A stretch of DNA of 6,024 bases from Phycisphaerales bacterium (GTDB lineage: Bacteria; Planctomycetota; Phycisphaerae; Phycisphaerales; SM1A02): NCBI GenBank assembly GCA_007135295.1, contig SLJD01000402.1:1-6024 (forward strand). The letters are read 5' to 3'. How positions within the stretch are numbered: position 1 is the stretch's first letter; each line of letters starts with the position of its first letter. The notes under the pieces are model-generated. The model ran no database searches, was not told the origin of the DNA, and worked only from the letters and a program-made list of their open reading frames with translations. Of this stretch, positions 1-6,024 are shown in pieces. Both the position numbers and the translations under genes were made by a program.

Positions 1-1767
1 ACCGTGGGAATGCGTCAGGTTCAAAAGCGGCTTTCGATCGGCGTAGGACGCGTAGTCGGTGTCCTCGTTCGGATCGGCAAGCATCATGCGTCGCTCCGCC
101 TCGTAGCTCAGCAGCACCGAGAGCGACCGCGGGACGACGAACCAAGCGGAGAAGATCAGCCGCTTGGTCATGTTCTGCGCGTCTTCATCGTCGAACGGTT
201 CACCGAGTCGATGGTACGGCAGCGACGGCGCGAGCCACAGCATCCGCCAGGAGCCATTGTCGAGCAACTCGCCGACGAGCCGGCGGACACGCGGGTTGGC
301 CGGATCGAGCGGTTCATAGCCGGACATCTTCTCGGCCGAGAGCAGCAGATCGCGCGATCGGTGGAGTCGCTGCCGCAGAGCCGGCTCGAAGTGCGGGTGT
401 TCGATGCGCTGCCGGAACGTGCGCTTCAGTTCGTAGTTCTCCATGAAGTTGAGGAGATAGGGCGCCGACTTCCAGTATTCAATGACCGAGCCGCGATCCA
501 GCAGACGCGCGACGTGTTGCAAATGCGTATAGGCCGTCACGTCGGATGTGCGGAGCGGCTCCGGCTCGTTGTCGATCTCGCGCAGCATCCCGCTGCGATC
601 ATCGGAGACGGCCAGTCGCTCGGTGCGCGAGATGACCTGCCTGAGCCGTTGCTCGATGGCACTACGCGTTTGGTTCAGGTCCGACATCTCGGTCTCGCCG
701 AGGTGATACAACTGCCGTCGATAGGTTCTCAGCAGGTCGGCCAGTTCGTCCGTTCGAGATTCATCGTTGAACAGGAATGTCAGGGTGTTCAGAAAGTCGG
801 CGTGATGGTCATCCTCCTGCTCGTGGTTGACGGTGTACATCTTGTAAGGCGTGGCCGAGAGGAGGAGTACGCGGGCTTCTTCGCCTTCGAATAAGTGCTC
901 AGCAAGTTGACCGGCGTCGTTGTCCGGGCGAAGCAAATCGCGGAAGCGCTGGAATTCATCGAGGACGATGAGATCCGGCTGGAGGGCGCGAATGCACGTG
1001 GCGGCGAGCAGGCCGCGCAATTCCCCGATCAGCGCTGCACGCTCCCGGCGCAGTTCGGCGGGAAGATTGGCCTGACGTCGGCGGCGAAAGGCCTCGCTCA
1101 GTTCACGAAACTGCTGTTCGTAGGTGATTTCGCCGCGCCGGCGGGCTTCGCGGTCGTGGTCCTTGAGGTTCAGGGCGAATTGCCGCTGGAGGCCGGCGTC
1201 GATGCTGGCCTTCGGATCGTACCGGCGAATCCAGTCGCGAAACCGCTGACGGTCTTTGTTACCTTCCAGTACGTTTTTCGCGCCCGCCCCCTCGGTGATC
1301 TTCGGCCAGGCGCGGCGGAGCAGCCAGTAGAGCATCCAGCGCTCCTCCGCGGTGCCGAGACTCGAGCGCAGGTTGAACGAAGTCCCCGGCGTCAACGCAA
1401 TGAAATTCAGCCGATTCCGCTGAAGATCCCGCACCTGCATCGGCAGCAACGTCAGCCGGGAGGCCCGCTCGAACGATGCATCGCGCACGATGTTCAGGCG
1501 GTTGATGTTCTGCCGGGCGATCTCGGTGTTCGAACAGATGTAGGCGATGTCGATCCGTTCCTTGTGCTCCCACAGTTGGTCGACCACTCGCGCGATCACG
1601 CCGCGCGCCACCATCGTGTTGCCCAGGCCGACTTCGTCGGCGAGCAGGAAGCGGTTGGCGGTGTCGCGACTAAACAGCCGGTTGAGAATGTACTCGACCG
1701 AATCGCGCTGGAAGTCCTTGAGGGAACTGAGGATTTCGGCCACATCCGGCCGGCTTGGCCCGCTCAC
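1..1767 (-). CDS. SF2-type DEAD/SNF2-like helicase of a PLD-helicase cassette, C-terminus outside window
   Basis: Read on the minus strand from a GTG at 1767, this frame stays open for 589 codons to the left edge, so the C-terminal helicase lobe and the stop are not seen. Motifs in order: a Q-type segment LKDFQRDSV (residues 16-24), Walker A DEVGLGNT (44-51), YICSN after strand 2 (76-80), LTPGTSF (125-131), Walker B LIVLDEFQRF (266-275) and motif III LLLSATP (301-307). A long charged helical insert (about 140-255) separates motif Ia from motif II. The spacing fits large SF2 helicases paired with PLD proteins in accessory loci; the expected job is ATP-driven movement on, or remodelling of, DNA. 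The odd point is Asn50 in place of the P-loop lysine (codon AAC at 1620-1618), which should abolish ATP hydrolysis. The GTG start is chosen because it overlaps the upstream TGA (GTGA) and follows GGAAGGAGG by 7 bases. The helicase family is secure; the exact subfamily and substrate are inference. Confidence 0.88.
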   Translation of the reverse strand, partial: MSGPSRPDVAEILSSLKDFQRDSVEYILNRLFSRDTANRFLLADEVGLGNTMVARGVIARVVDQLWEHKERIDIAYICSNTEIARQNINRLNIVRDASFERASRLTLLPMQVRDLQRNRLNFIALTPGTSFNLRSSLGTAEERWMLYWLLRRAWPKITEGAGAKNVLEGNKDRQRFRDWIRRYDPKASIDAGLQRQFALNLKDHDREARRRGEITYEQQFRELSEAFRRRRQANLPAELRRERAALIGELRGLLAATCIRALQPDLIVLDEFQRFRDLLRPDNDAGQLAEHLFEGEEARVLLLSATPYKMYTVNHEQEDDHHADFLNTLTFLFNDESRTDELADLLRTYRRQLYHLGETEMSDLNQTRSAIEQRLRQVISRTERLAVSDDRSGMLREIDNEPEPLRTSDVTAYTHLQHVARLLDRGSVIEYWKSAPYLLNFMENYELKRTFRQRIEHPHFEPALRQRLHRSRDLLLSAEKMSGYEPLDPANPRVRRLVGELLDNGSWRMLWLAPSLPYHRLGEPFDDEDAQNMTKRLIFSAWFVVPRSLSVLLSYEAERRMMLADPNEDTDYASYADRKPLLNLTHSHG

Positions 1768-3815
1768 CGCGCCGCCTCCTTCCGCGCCTGCCAGATCGGC
1801 TGCCACATGTCCATGAATCCCTCGGGCAGCAGATCGCGGCCGTGTTCGTGGCGGGCGAGGTCCTCGACGAGACGCGCGACCTGATCGAGACGCGCCGGCT
1901 GGTGTTCAAGCGTTTTGAGCAGCGGTTCGAGCAGCGGCAGGCCGTAATCCATGTGGGCGACGTTCGGCCCCGGCTGTTCCGTGGCGGCATCGATCGACTC
2001 GGCCATCGCGCGGAGGTCGTGCTCGTTCTCGGCCAGAAGCATGAGCAGGTATCGCAGAAGTTGCTCGCGATTGGCGAGCAGCGCCGTGAGCAGTTGCTCG
2101 TGCCGATCGGCTGGCGCGCCGCGGAGCGGCAGGTTCAGGACGAACGACGAGCGGTAGCCGGCCCGGCCGACCTTCGCTTCAACGTCGAAGGCGGCGAAGG
2201 CCGTAATCGCCTTGAACGAGACGGCGTCGAACGCCACGCCGCGGTCGTTCATCACGTCATGTAAATCGGCGCTCCGATGGTCCGGCAGCGTCGCGGGCCG
2301 GCATCGGATCGAAAGCCGTTCATCGAGTGCGACCGGCTCTTTTGATTCCGAGACAAGGCGCAGGCGATACTGCGCCTCTCCATCGTGATGCAATGGTTCG
2401 GCATTGGGGTCGACAGGAGATTCGACGTGGATCGCCAGTTGGGTCCCGGCCAGCGTTCGGCGGCATTGATCGACCAGCCGCTCGGCCTCCTGCCGCTCCT
2501 CATCGGTCTCGGTCGGTTCATCGGCGCGGTGGTAGGGATCGAGCAGATTGTCGAAGTGCATTGCTTCGGCGCCGGGGGCCTCGCGCTGATCCGCCGGCCG
2601 CACCAGCGTCTGCACGCCGTACCGCCGGCGCGGGCCGCGCAGTTCGATGAGGAATTCGATGTTTCCGGAAAAGGCGGCGTCGGTGGCGTTGGCCGATCCG
2701 GTCCAGAGGTGTGTGTGCCGGCCTCGGTCGGCGACAAATGCCTTGGCGTGCAGGCCGCTGAGATCATCGGTTTCGTCGTCAATAGCGTCGGCCGAGTCAT
2801 CGGAGGACCTCGATACGGGCGCGTCTTTGTTGTCTGTGTGAGACGGGTCGGCCGATTCGGCGCCGAGGCGCTCGGATTCTTCGTCGGCTTGGGTTTGTCG
2901 CGTTGGTTCGTCGGCGGAGGGATTGAGCACGTAGGCCTCGACCTGCGCAATGGTCTCGTCCGCGAGTTCGTCCAGCGTTTCGTCCCGCGAGACGAGGATC
3001 GCAGCGCTCTTACGGGGCTCGAACCAGCCAAGCAGATCGTCAGAGACGAACGGCGAGATCACCAAGAGCCGATCCATGTCATCGGGAAACGGCCAGTTCA
3101 TCTTCTCGTTTCCGAGTCCGATCGGCCAGAACGTCAGATCGTCAAACCGGTCCGGCAGTTCGAAATCCACTCGTCGAAGTTCGTCGGCCATCCGCCGGCA
3201 GGCCTTCCGCACATCCTGATCGACCGGGCGGATAGCCAGATCCGGCAGCGCTTCGACGAAGCGGCCGAGCGGATGGTTTCGGGCGAACGGCCGGCGTCGA
3301 TGCGACGCGAGATCGCCTTCCAGCACGAGCATGGTGTCCCACGACCGATCGAACGTCAGATTCCGGGTGCTGCACAGCAGCCGGTATCGAACGACCGGTT
3401 CGTACTGCTCGCGGTCGGGATGATCTTCCGGCAGCGCGCTGAGATCGCCCACGAAGCGCAGTACGGTCAGTTTCGGATGAAAAATGCCGTGCTCGCTCGG
3501 CGGGGTGACCTCGATCACCGAATCCTCCAGATGGGCGAAAAGAAGGTGGTGCCGCTTGGGAACGGCGATCCGGCTCGCCTGGCAGAAGACGTGTATTCGA
3601 TCGGCGTGCTGACGGATCGCCTGGAGCAGAGCGAGAGGATCGGGAGCCGCGGTGCCGTCCGTCGTCGTCCGGTCGAACATCGTGAACGCCACCGGCATGG
3701 TGAGAAGCGACATGAGATTGAGCGTGTAGGTGGTGCTGATGGCGCGGTCAAAGTGAAAGCCCGCAGGCGGGCGAAGCAGTTCGCGCAGCAACTGGCGGCT
3801 GTTGGGTTCAAGCAT
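1764..3815 (-). CDS. phospholipase D (HKD) superfamily protein with two HKD-type motifs, putative nuclease
   Basis: This is a 683-residue protein with no signal peptide or membrane segment, so it should be cytoplasmic. It has two HKD-type half-sites, as in monomeric two-domain PLD proteins. The first is HPK (113-115) followed by CSTRNLT (148-154), where the usual GSxN becomes STRN. The second is LHAKAF (355-360), then WTGSANAT (371-378) and NIEF (385-388), a canonical HxK...GSxN with the downstream acidic residue. The two halves are joined by an acidic, Ser/Asp/Glu-rich stretch (about 299-353) that looks disordered. The region after 430 is of unknown fold, with a leucine-rich helical end (about 570-655). 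PLD enzymes of this type cut phosphodiester bonds through a covalent histidine intermediate; next to a helicase, DNA is the likely substrate, but this is inference. The frame stays open upstream to 3926, but ATG 3815 is preferred because GGGAG lies 9 bases before it and it overlaps the upstream stop by 8 bases (ATGCTTGA). Confidence 0.88.
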   Translation of the reverse strand: MLEPNSRQLLRELLRPPAGFHFDRAISTTYTLNLMSLLTMPVAFTMFDRTTTDGTAAPDPLALLQAIRQHADRIHVFCQASRIAVPKRHHLLFAHLEDSVIEVTPPSEHGIFHPKLTVLRFVGDLSALPEDHPDREQYEPVVRYRLLCSTRNLTFDRSWDTMLVLEGDLASHRRRPFARNHPLGRFVEALPDLAIRPVDQDVRKACRRMADELRRVDFELPDRFDDLTFWPIGLGNEKMNWPFPDDMDRLLVISPFVSDDLLGWFEPRKSAAILVSRDETLDELADETIAQVEAYVLNPSADEPTRQTQADEESERLGAESADPSHTDNKDAPVSRSSDDSADAIDDETDDLSGLHAKAFVADRGRHTHLWTGSANATDAAFSGNIEFLIELRGPRRRYGVQTLVRPADQREAPGAEAMHFDNLLDPYHRADEPTETDEERQEAERLVDQCRRTLAGTQLAIHVESPVDPNAEPLHHDGEAQYRLRLVSESKEPVALDERLSIRCRPATLPDHRSADLHDVMNDRGVAFDAVSFKAITAFAAFDVEAKVGRAGYRSSFVLNLPLRGAPADRHEQLLTALLANREQLLRYLLMLLAENEHDLRAMAESIDAATEQPGPNVAHMDYGLPLLEPLLKTLEHQPARLDQVARLVEDLARHEHGRDLLPEGFMDMWQPIWQARKEAAR
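1775..1783 (-). promoter_or_regulatory. Shine-Dalgarno site for the helicase GTG start
   Basis: The minus strand reads GGAAGGAGG here, a near-perfect match to the anti-SD sequence, 7 bases before the GTG at 1767. It lies inside the last codons of the upstream PLD gene. It decides the start of the helicase and supports coupled translation of the two genes through the GTGA overlap. Confidence 0.8.
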
Positions 3816-4731
3816 GGATCGATGCTCCCACCGCAGTTCCGGCCATGTCGTTGAGGTAATCGGCCACGGGCCGTTTCCACCGGTAATCCAGCCGGGCGGT
3901 GCCTGAGGCGCCGCTCCACGTCTCAAGCATGCGCCGATTGTCGATGCGGGCCCGACTCCGCTTCAAGCGGCGCTCGCGCGAACCGATGAGTTGGCGGACG
4001 CCCCCGTCGTCGATCAACGCTTGCAACGAATTCGCTCGCTCGACACAATCGCACCACGCGTCCACAAAGGATCGAGTCGGTGGAGCAATGCGGCCATTGG
4101 CGTCGGCAACCAATTGCCAGAACGCCTTACGGTCCCATTCCTCGAACGCGGCGCTGCGCGCCACCAACTCCTCCCACCACTCCGCGAGGCGGCCCCGGTA
4201 ATCGGCGACGAGTTCGTCCCATTTAGCCTGCTCGGCGAGGAGCAGGTTGTAGAGGAGCGCCGCACCGTGAATCATCTCTGAAAAGCAGCGGGCATGCTCG
4301 AGCAGCCGGTTGAGCGCCGCCGGCAGATCGCTGGCCGCCGGATGCAGCCATGGAAAGGTGATGTCCTCTTCGACGACGGTATGGCAGTCGATCAACTCGC
4401 GCAGCAGCGAGTCCGGAGCCCGCCGTCGTAGACGGTCGGCCAGATAATCGGCTTCTTCGTCGGTCAGTTGGAAGGTCTCTTCCTCCAGCAACCCTTCGGG
4501 CGCTTCGGGCAGTGCGGGATCCCAGTTGGGCGGGTCGATCTCGGCGCCGGGTTCGTCGTCAGAGCCGCCGCCGCTTGTGCGCTGCCGTTCATAAAAGCCG
4601 TCAAGACTCTGGTAGTACGCCGCCTCGGAACCCGGATACAGACGAATGCCCCAGACGCCGAGGCCGTTCCAGTAGACGTTGCTCGGCAGGCGCTGGACGT
4701 TCCGGCCGGCGAATGCACCGATTACACCCAA
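3808..4731 (-). CDS. DUF6361-like protein, 5' end apparently lost
   Basis: The frame gives 307 residues from a TTG at 4731. I match it from memory to the DUF6361 family, whose function is unknown. Family-like segments are GVIGAFAG (2-9), QRLPSNVYWNGLGVWGIR (13-30), a PGS...SLD stretch (33-44), FSEMIHGAALLYNLLLAE (150-167), ERRLKRSRARI (253-263) and a C-terminal LDYRW...LND (281-294). A Gly/Ser/Asp-rich loop lies at about 52-66. Full members, as I recall them, carry roughly 100 or more residues before the GVIG segment; here the frame runs only 20 codons further back, to a TGA at 4794-4792. The TTG has no convincing ribosome binding site. It is therefore probably a truncated gene, and translation of what is left is uncertain. 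Its stop overlaps the PLD start by 8 bases, so it was the first gene of the three-gene cassette. The reading frame is secure; the family name rests on recall. Confidence 0.75.
   Translation of the reverse strand: MGVIGAFAGRNVQRLPSNVYWNGLGVWGIRLYPGSEAAYYQSLDGFYERQRTSGGGSDDEPGAEIDPPNWDPALPEAPEGLLEEETFQLTDEEADYLADRLRRRAPDSLLRELIDCHTVVEEDITFPWLHPAASDLPAALNRLLEHARCFSEMIHGAALLYNLLLAEQAKWDELVADYRGRLAEWWEELVARSAAFEEWDRKAFWQLVADANGRIAPPTRSFVDAWCDCVERANSLQALIDDGGVRQLIGSRERRLKRSRARIDNRRMLETWSGASGTARLDYRWKRPVADYLNDMAGTAVGASIHA
3825..3829 (-). promoter_or_regulatory. Shine-Dalgarno site for the PLD gene
   Basis: GGGAG on the minus strand, 9 bases before the ATG at 3815 and inside the 3' end of the DUF6361-like gene. 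It favours the 683-residue start over the in-frame upstream start at 3926, whose extra 37 residues are out-of-frame translation of the neighbouring gene's end. Confidence 0.65.
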
Positions 4732-6024
4732 GGCTCCACCGCCGGCCGTCAGGGCGTCACTGGCAGCAGCGGCTGAGCCTGTCCAGTCCGCTCAAGCGGC
4801 TGCTGGCCGTACATGCACGACCAGACGAGAATTTGCCGCGCCCAGACACGCCGCTTGCGCGCTGCGCCTTGCTTACCGGCACGCGACTGGACCCCGCACT
4901 GGCGGTGCAGCTGAAGAAGGAGATCGCCACCGCCGACCGGGTGGACATCCTGTGCTCGTTCATCAAATGGAGCGGTTTGCGACTGATCCTTGACGCCCTG
5001 CGCCATCTCTGCGAACAGCCGAGCGAGGAAGGTCCGCGACTGCGGATCATCACCACCAGCTACATGGGCGCCACGGATCCCAAGGCCATCGAGACGCTAC
5101 TGGAATTGCCGAACACCGAAGTGCGTGTCAGCTACGACACCAAGCGCACCCGCCTGCACGCCAAGGCGTACATGATTCACCGAGACACTGGCTTCGGCAG
5201 CGCTTACGTCGGCTCGGCGAACCTCTCGCATGCCGCTCTCTCCGAAGGGCTGGAGTGGACGCCCAAGATCAGTCAGTACGAACTGCCGCATCTGTGGCAG
5301 AAGATCACCGCCAGCTTTGAGACTTACTGGAACGACGAGGAGTTCGAGCCGTTGACCGAGGCGGGCCAGCCGAAGCTGCGTCGGGCGATCGAACGGGAAC
5401 GGTCTTCCAGCGATGATGAGGGCCGGGCGACGGTGCACTTCGATCTGCACCCGTACCCGTATCAGGAGGAGATCCTTGACATCTTCGCCGCCGAGCGCGA
5501 AGTGCAGGACAAGCATCGCCACCTGCTTGTCGCAGCCACGGGTACGGGCAAGACGATGGTCGCAGCGTTCGATTACAAGCAGTGGAGCAGCGAACAACCG
5601 TCACACCCATCGCTGCTGTTCATTGCTCACCGCCAGGAAATCCTGAATCAGGCGTTGCAGACATATCGAGCGGTACTGCGTAATCAGAACTTCGGCGACC
5701 TGCTGGTGGGTGGCCATGAACCGCAGCAGGACCGCCACCTGTTCTGCTCGATCCAGAGCTACCACAGCCGCGGGCTCGATCAATTGCCGGCCGATCACTA
5801 CGACTACGTGGTCATTGACGAGTTCCACCACGCAGAGGCCGCAACGTATCAGCGCCTGCTGGAACACGTGCAGCCCAAGGTGCTGCTGGGCATGACTGCA
5901 ACGCCTGAGCGAGCGGACGGACTGGACGTATTCCGTTGGTTCGACGGCCAAGCCAGCACCGAGATCCGGTTACCCGACGCGATCAACCGCCGGCTGCTCT
6001 CGCCCTTCCAGTACTTCGGGATCA
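4713..6024 (+). CDS. HKD nuclease-SF2 helicase fusion (DUF3427-type), N-terminally truncated and cut by the window edge
   Basis: The frame is open from ATG 4713 to the right edge (437 codons). Residues 1 to about 22 are Arg/His-rich and look like antisense translation of the neighbouring gene. Family-like sequence starts near LSSPLKRLL (23-31) and continues with RPDTPL (43-48), LLTGTRLDP (53-61) and DRVDILCSFIKWSG (75-88). A single HKD motif follows: LHAKAY (148-153) and GSANLSHAAL (167-176). The SF2 domain starts with PYQEEIL (249-255), then Walker A ATGTGKT (275-281, Lys280 at 5550-5552), motif Ia IAHRQEI (304-310), motif II DEFHHA (369-374) and motif III TATPER (395-400). This layout matches single-chain HKD-helicase proteins that usually end in DUF3427, found in defence and DNA-repair settings. 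A single HKD motif implies dimerisation to form the active site. Roughly the first 100 residues of the family appear to be missing. ATG 4713 lacks a ribosome binding site and is only a convenient limit; the true start is uncertain. Confidence 0.85.
   Translation, partial: MHRLHPRLHRRPSGRHWQQRLSLSSPLKRLLAVHARPDENLPRPDTPLARCALLTGTRLDPALAVQLKKEIATADRVDILCSFIKWSGLRLILDALRHLCEQPSEEGPRLRIITTSYMGATDPKAIETLLELPNTEVRVSYDTKRTRLHAKAYMIHRDTGFGSAYVGSANLSHAALSEGLEWTPKISQYELPHLWQKITASFETYWNDEEFEPLTEAGQPKLRRAIERERSSSDDEGRATVHFDLHPYPYQEEILDIFAAEREVQDKHRHLLVAATGTGKTMVAAFDYKQWSSEQPSHPSLLFIAHRQEILNQALQTYRAVLRNQNFGDLLVGGHEPQQDRHLFCSIQSYHSRGLDQLPADHYDYVVIDEFHHAEAATYQRLLEHVQPKVLLGMTATPERADGLDVFRWFDGQASTEIRLPDAINRRLLSPFQYFGI
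4732..4790. other. head-to-head junction between two 5'-truncated genes
   Basis: This short stretch separates recognisable DUF6361-like sequence on the minus strand from recognisable HKD-helicase sequence on the plus strand. A divergent pair of intact genes would need two N-terminal regions, two ribosome binding sites and at least one promoter here. None is visible: the stretch is GC-rich, without -35/-10-like boxes or SD sequences facing either way. The minus frame of DUF6361 closes at TGA 4794-4792, already inside the plus-strand homologous region. I read it as a deletion or recombination join; an assembly chimera is the main alternative. Confidence 0.6.
4768..4802 (+). repeat. 8-bp direct repeat AGCGGCTG flanking the junction
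   Basis: AGCGGCTG occurs at 4768-4775 and again at 4795-4802, 27 bases apart and in the same plus-strand phase (giving QRL and KRL). It lies beside the proposed join and could be a short homology tract, but eight bases in GC-rich DNA may well recur by chance. Confidence 0.3.

Noticed and set aside
4..1884. Two long plus-strand open frames (4-894 and 895-1884)
   Set aside because: They lie antisense to the helicase, which has clear motifs in order. Their translations are Arg/Val/Gln-rich with no recognisable domain, as expected for the opposite strand of GC-rich coding DNA.
2385..3854. A 489-codon plus-strand open frame
   Set aside because: It is antisense to the PLD gene, whose HKD motifs, SD site and overlaps with both neighbours are convincing. 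The plus-strand translation shows no family features.
3816..3926. N-terminal extension of the PLD protein to 720 residues
   Set aside because: The extra 37 residues overlap the conserved end of the DUF6361-like gene in another frame. A better-placed ATG with GGGAG upstream exists at 3815.
1..4731. Assignment of the cassette to DISARM, Mokosh or the Dpd system
   Set aside because: Only the general pairing of PLD and helicase is shared. The DUF1998 protein and methyltransferase of DISARM, the SF1-type helicase of Mokosh, and the tRNA-guanine transglycosylase-like DpdA are not seen here.
4788..4799. Inverted repeat CCGCT-CA-AGCGG as a terminator or operator
   Set aside because: A 5-bp stem with a 2-base loop is too tight for a hairpin, has no following T-run, and lies inside conserved coding sequence of the plus-strand gene.
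4679..5056. Several small open frames around the junction on both strands
   Set aside because: They cross both the junction and the HKD-helicase gene in other frames. Their translations are low in complexity and have no SD support.

Overview
The window looks like bacterial accessory DNA of moderately high GC (about 60 % by eye), densely coding and without RNA genes, CRISPR repeats or insertion sequences that I can recognise. The taxon cannot be fixed from this sequence; GC content and codon use would suit many high-GC lineages (a proteobacterium or planctomycete, for example). Nearly all of it is two divergent blocks of nuclease/helicase-type genes, the kind of content found in anti-phage defence islands.

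Block 1 (minus strand, 4731 down to 1) is a three-gene cistron read right to left. It holds a DUF6361-like protein (4731-3808, 5' end apparently missing), a 683-residue phospholipase D (HKD) superfamily protein with two HKD-type motifs (3815-1764), and a large SF2-type helicase (1767 to the left edge, C-terminus outside the window). The genes overlap by 8 and 4 bases and the second and third starts have good Shine-Dalgarno sequences, so they are probably translated together and work together. The helicase reads through 589 codons without a break, but its Walker A motif has Asn (GNT) where the P-loop lysine (GKT) should be.

Block 2 (plus strand, about 4713 to the right edge) is the N-terminal part of a single-chain HKD nuclease-SF2 helicase of the type that usually ends in a DUF3427 domain. 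Its HKD motif, its Walker A with an intact lysine, its DExH box and its TAT motif are all visible. The C-terminal half lies outside the window.

The two blocks meet head to head at about 4731-4790. From memory of both families, each gene appears to have lost roughly its first 100 or more residues at this point, and no intergenic region or promoter lies between them. This looks like a deletion scar (or an assembly chimera) that removed both 5' ends and the shared control region.

The most interesting points are the DUF6361-PLD-helicase cassette as a candidate defence system that I cannot assign to a named type, the missing P-loop lysine, and the double truncation at the divergent junction.
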